A DNA stretch of 5,064 nt from Candidatus Peribacteraceae bacterium (GTDB taxonomy: Bacteria > Patescibacteriota > Gracilibacteria > Peribacterales > Peribacteraceae). Below the pieces are notes generated by a model, which saw only the letters and a program-made list of their open reading frames with translations, ran no database searches and was not told the origin of the DNA. Position 1 is the first letter of the stretch, and each line of letters starts with the position of its first letter. Made by a program: the position numbers and the translations under genes. The stretch covers positions 1 to 5,064 of the forward strand of contig JALHMU010000057.1 of the NCBI GenBank assembly GCA_022843885.1. The letters run 5' to 3'. Below are positions 3,958-5,064 of the stretch, piece after piece.

Positions 3958-5064
3958 CTACACACCTTTTCTTCGTCTGAAGAACGCGATGGTGGCTGCG
4001 GTCGCAGTGAAGAGCAGCACAAGCATGCCTGGCCCCGTCGGTGTCGTGGTAGGCGGAGGAGCAATGACCCCCGAGTTGTCACCGGCATTTGCCCCTGACA
4101 CTTGTCCTGAGTTATCTAAAATGTTTCCTGCCAAATCACCGCTGATGCTTGGCGCGGCCGCCGATTCTGTTTCACAGTATCCGGAACAGCCGTCGTTATT
4201 GAGACGGTTTCCGTCATCACATTGTTCGTTCAAGTCGAGAATGGAGTCGCCGCAGAATGGAAGTTCGCACGTCAGGCGACAGGCGGATGGCGTATCGGCG
4301 TTGAGTCCGCCGTTATCACACAATTCACCAAGATCGGATTGAATGGTTCCATCGCCGCAATACCCGTCACCAAAAATTCCAATATCTCCGCCCGGAGAAC
4401 CTGCATTTGCTCCAGAAGGCGATCCTGCATTTGCTCCAGAAACATTCCCTGAAACGTTGCCTGTTACATTTCCCGAAACGTCACCTGAGACATTACCCGT
4501 TACTGTCCCTCCGATCTCACGCTGACAAATGGTGTTGCAACCGTCACCGATTCGCGTATTGGCATCATCACATGTTTCACCAAGTGCGGATTGAATGACA
4601 CCATCACCGCAACGTCCGTTTTCCAAAAGACAGAGTGAGCTGCAGCCGTCACGATCACGTCGATTGCTGTCATCACATTCTTCGGCAGTATCGATGCGAC
4701 CGTTGCCACAGAGCACCGACACTTCGCTGATACATGTTGAACTACAACCGTCACGGCTGGTGCGATTTCCATCATCACATTGCTCAGTGTTATCAACGAC
4801 GCCGTCGCCACATCTCGGAAGAGATGCAGTCGTAAGGTTGCATGAGTTACTGCAGAAATCGGTGTTGATGATGTTCCCGTCATCGCATTGCTCGCCACGA
4901 TCAACGATGCGATCACCACAAGCTGCGCGTTTACAGTTTGTACGACATGTATTTGGCAAGTCAGCGTTTGAGACACCGTTGTCACACTGTTCACCGCTAT
5001 CAATGCGTCCGTTGCCACAAATGGCGATGTTAATCGAACTCGTGCGGGAAGATGATGAACGTGA
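3958..5064 (-). CDS. DUF4215/Myxococcus-type cysteine-rich repeat surface protein (N-terminus off window)
   Basis: The frame is open from the right edge to TAG at 3960-3958, giving 368 visible residues. An internal TTG at 4959 is not the start, because a full Cys module lies upstream of it. Residue numbers count from base 5064. A Ser-rich stretch (1-10) precedes seven cysteine-rich modules of the form CGDGxIDxxEQCDDGN...DGCSxxC, starting at about 16, 49, 85, 119, 152, 236 and 271. A repetitive Gly/Asn/Val/Ser stalk (186-227) separates modules 5 and 6. A second Gly/Asn/Ser/Pro linker (302-343) leads to a C-terminal TGPG (343-346), a hydrophobic helix (346-362) and RRRKGV, which resembles a sorting or membrane-anchor signal. 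Such modules occur in secreted and surface proteins and probably form disulfides; a ligand cannot be named. The next gene in the same direction is 59 bases downstream. A signal peptide is expected in the missing part. Confidence 0.9.
   Translation of the reverse strand, partial: SRSSSSRTSSINIAICGNGRIDSGEQCDNGVSNADLPNTCRTNCKRAACGDRIVDRGEQCDDGNIINTDFCSNSCNLTTASLPRCGDGVVDNTEQCDDGNRTSRDGCSSTCISEVSVLCGNGRIDTAEECDDSNRRDRDGCSSLCLLENGRCGDGVIQSALGETCDDANTRIGDGCNTICQREIGGTVTGNVSGDVSGNVTGNVSGNVSGANAGSPSGANAGSPGGDIGIFGDGYCGDGTIQSDLGELCDNGGLNADTPSACRLTCELPFCGDSILDLNEQCDDGNRLNNDGCSGYCETESAAAPSISGDLAGNILDNSGQVSGANAGDNSGVIAPPPTTTPTGPGMLVLLFTATAATIAFFRRRKGV
4390..4437 (-). repeat. Two 24-base tandem repeats coding for GANAGSP(S/G)
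   Basis: The octapeptide GANAGSPS is followed directly by GANAGSPG. An 18-base block is identical in the two copies (plus strand 4400-4417 and 4424-4441, beginning CCTGCATTTGCTCC), with a 24-base period. The higher DNA identity suggests a more recent duplication than the adjoining tetrapeptides. A third SGANAG occurs in the C-terminal linker of the same protein. Confidence 0.85.
4438..4509 (-). repeat. 12-base tandem repeat coding for G-N-V-S tetrapeptides
   Basis: Six consecutive tetrapeptides are encoded: GTVT, GNVS, GDVS, GNVT, GNVS, GNVS. They form a low-complexity stalk after module 5 of the DUF4215 protein. Codons vary between copies, so the repeat is imperfect at DNA level. Four units contain an N-x-S/T sequon; whether these are modified is unknown. 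Confidence 0.85.

Larger units (their letters stand above)
4174..5019 (-). repeat. Array of seven DUF4215-like cysteine-rich modules
   Basis: Two module types are visible. Type A (modules 2, 3, 4, 5 and 7) has CDDGN or a close variant followed by DGCSxxC; module 2 has TDFC in place of DGC, and module 5 has CDDAN with a two-residue insertion (QSALGETC). Type B (modules 1 and 6) has CDNG, then NADxPxxCRxxC. The order is B-A-A-A-A, stalk, B-A. Each type B module is followed after only four residues by a type A module, so the B-A pair occurs twice and the array may have grown partly by duplication of pairs. The modules are diverged at DNA level. Confidence 0.85.

Noticed and set aside
4384..4509. 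CRISPR-like short repeats
   Set aside because: The periodicity is 12 and 24 bases, in frame with a Gly/Asn/Ser protein stalk, with no unique spacers. It is a coding repeat.
3958..4959. TTG at 4959 as the start of the DUF4215 gene
   Set aside because: The same frame continues without a stop to base 5064 and encodes another complete Cys module (CGNGRIDSGEQC) upstream, so the gene is partial at the right edge rather than starting at the TTG.
4500..5018. Minus-strand 172-residue frame overlapping the DUF4215 gene
   Set aside because: It is a frame shadow of the repetitive Cys-rich gene. It has an Ala/Val/Thr-rich composition, no recognisable domain, and is fully contained in a well-supported gene.

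Overview
The window looks like a chromosomal piece of a small-genome bacterium, most probably of the Candidate Phyla Radiation (Patescibacteria). This is an inference from content. It carries a Tic20/DUF4870-like membrane protein, an SLH-domain protein with a secreted C-terminal beta-propeller, and a DUF4215-type cysteine-rich surface protein with a C-terminal hydrophobic anchor. Base composition is close to balanced. UGA is used as a normal stop, so the alternative code of Gracilibacteria is not in use. None of the four visible gene starts has a recognisable Shine-Dalgarno sequence.

Layout, left to right. Bases 1-219 (minus) are the 5' part of a DUF4870-like gene running off the left edge, with an extended -10 placed as for a leaderless transcript. 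Bases 220-377 are intergenic. They hold a plus-strand extended -10, a fragment matching the first 17 bases or so of the neighbouring tRNA gene, and a 29-base GC-rich hairpin element that splits the fragment. A tRNA-Arg(UCU) with encoded CCA occupies 378-454. Thirteen bases later a 101-residue plus-strand ORF of unknown function begins (468-773). Its stop codon abuts the stop codon of the convergent minus-strand gene.

The rest is one minus-strand surface-protein cluster, transcribed right to left. It starts with a partial DUF4215 cysteine-rich protein (5064 to 3958, N-terminus off the window). After a 59-base gap with a candidate promoter comes an 823-residue SLH plus beta-propeller protein (3898 to 1427). 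A DUF1461 integral membrane protein (1430 to 774) follows, overlapping by 4 bases (ATGA). The three products are predicted to sit at or outside the cytoplasmic membrane, so the block is best read as a cell-envelope module. The ATGA overlap suggests that the propeller protein and the DUF1461 protein are made together. No biochemical function can be assigned to any of them from sequence alone.

No CRISPR array, transposase, integrase, rRNA or clear intrinsic terminator was seen. The most distinctive signals are the hairpin-split tRNA fragment, the repeated stalk and paired Cys modules of the DUF4215 protein, and the translationally coupled propeller/DUF1461 pair.
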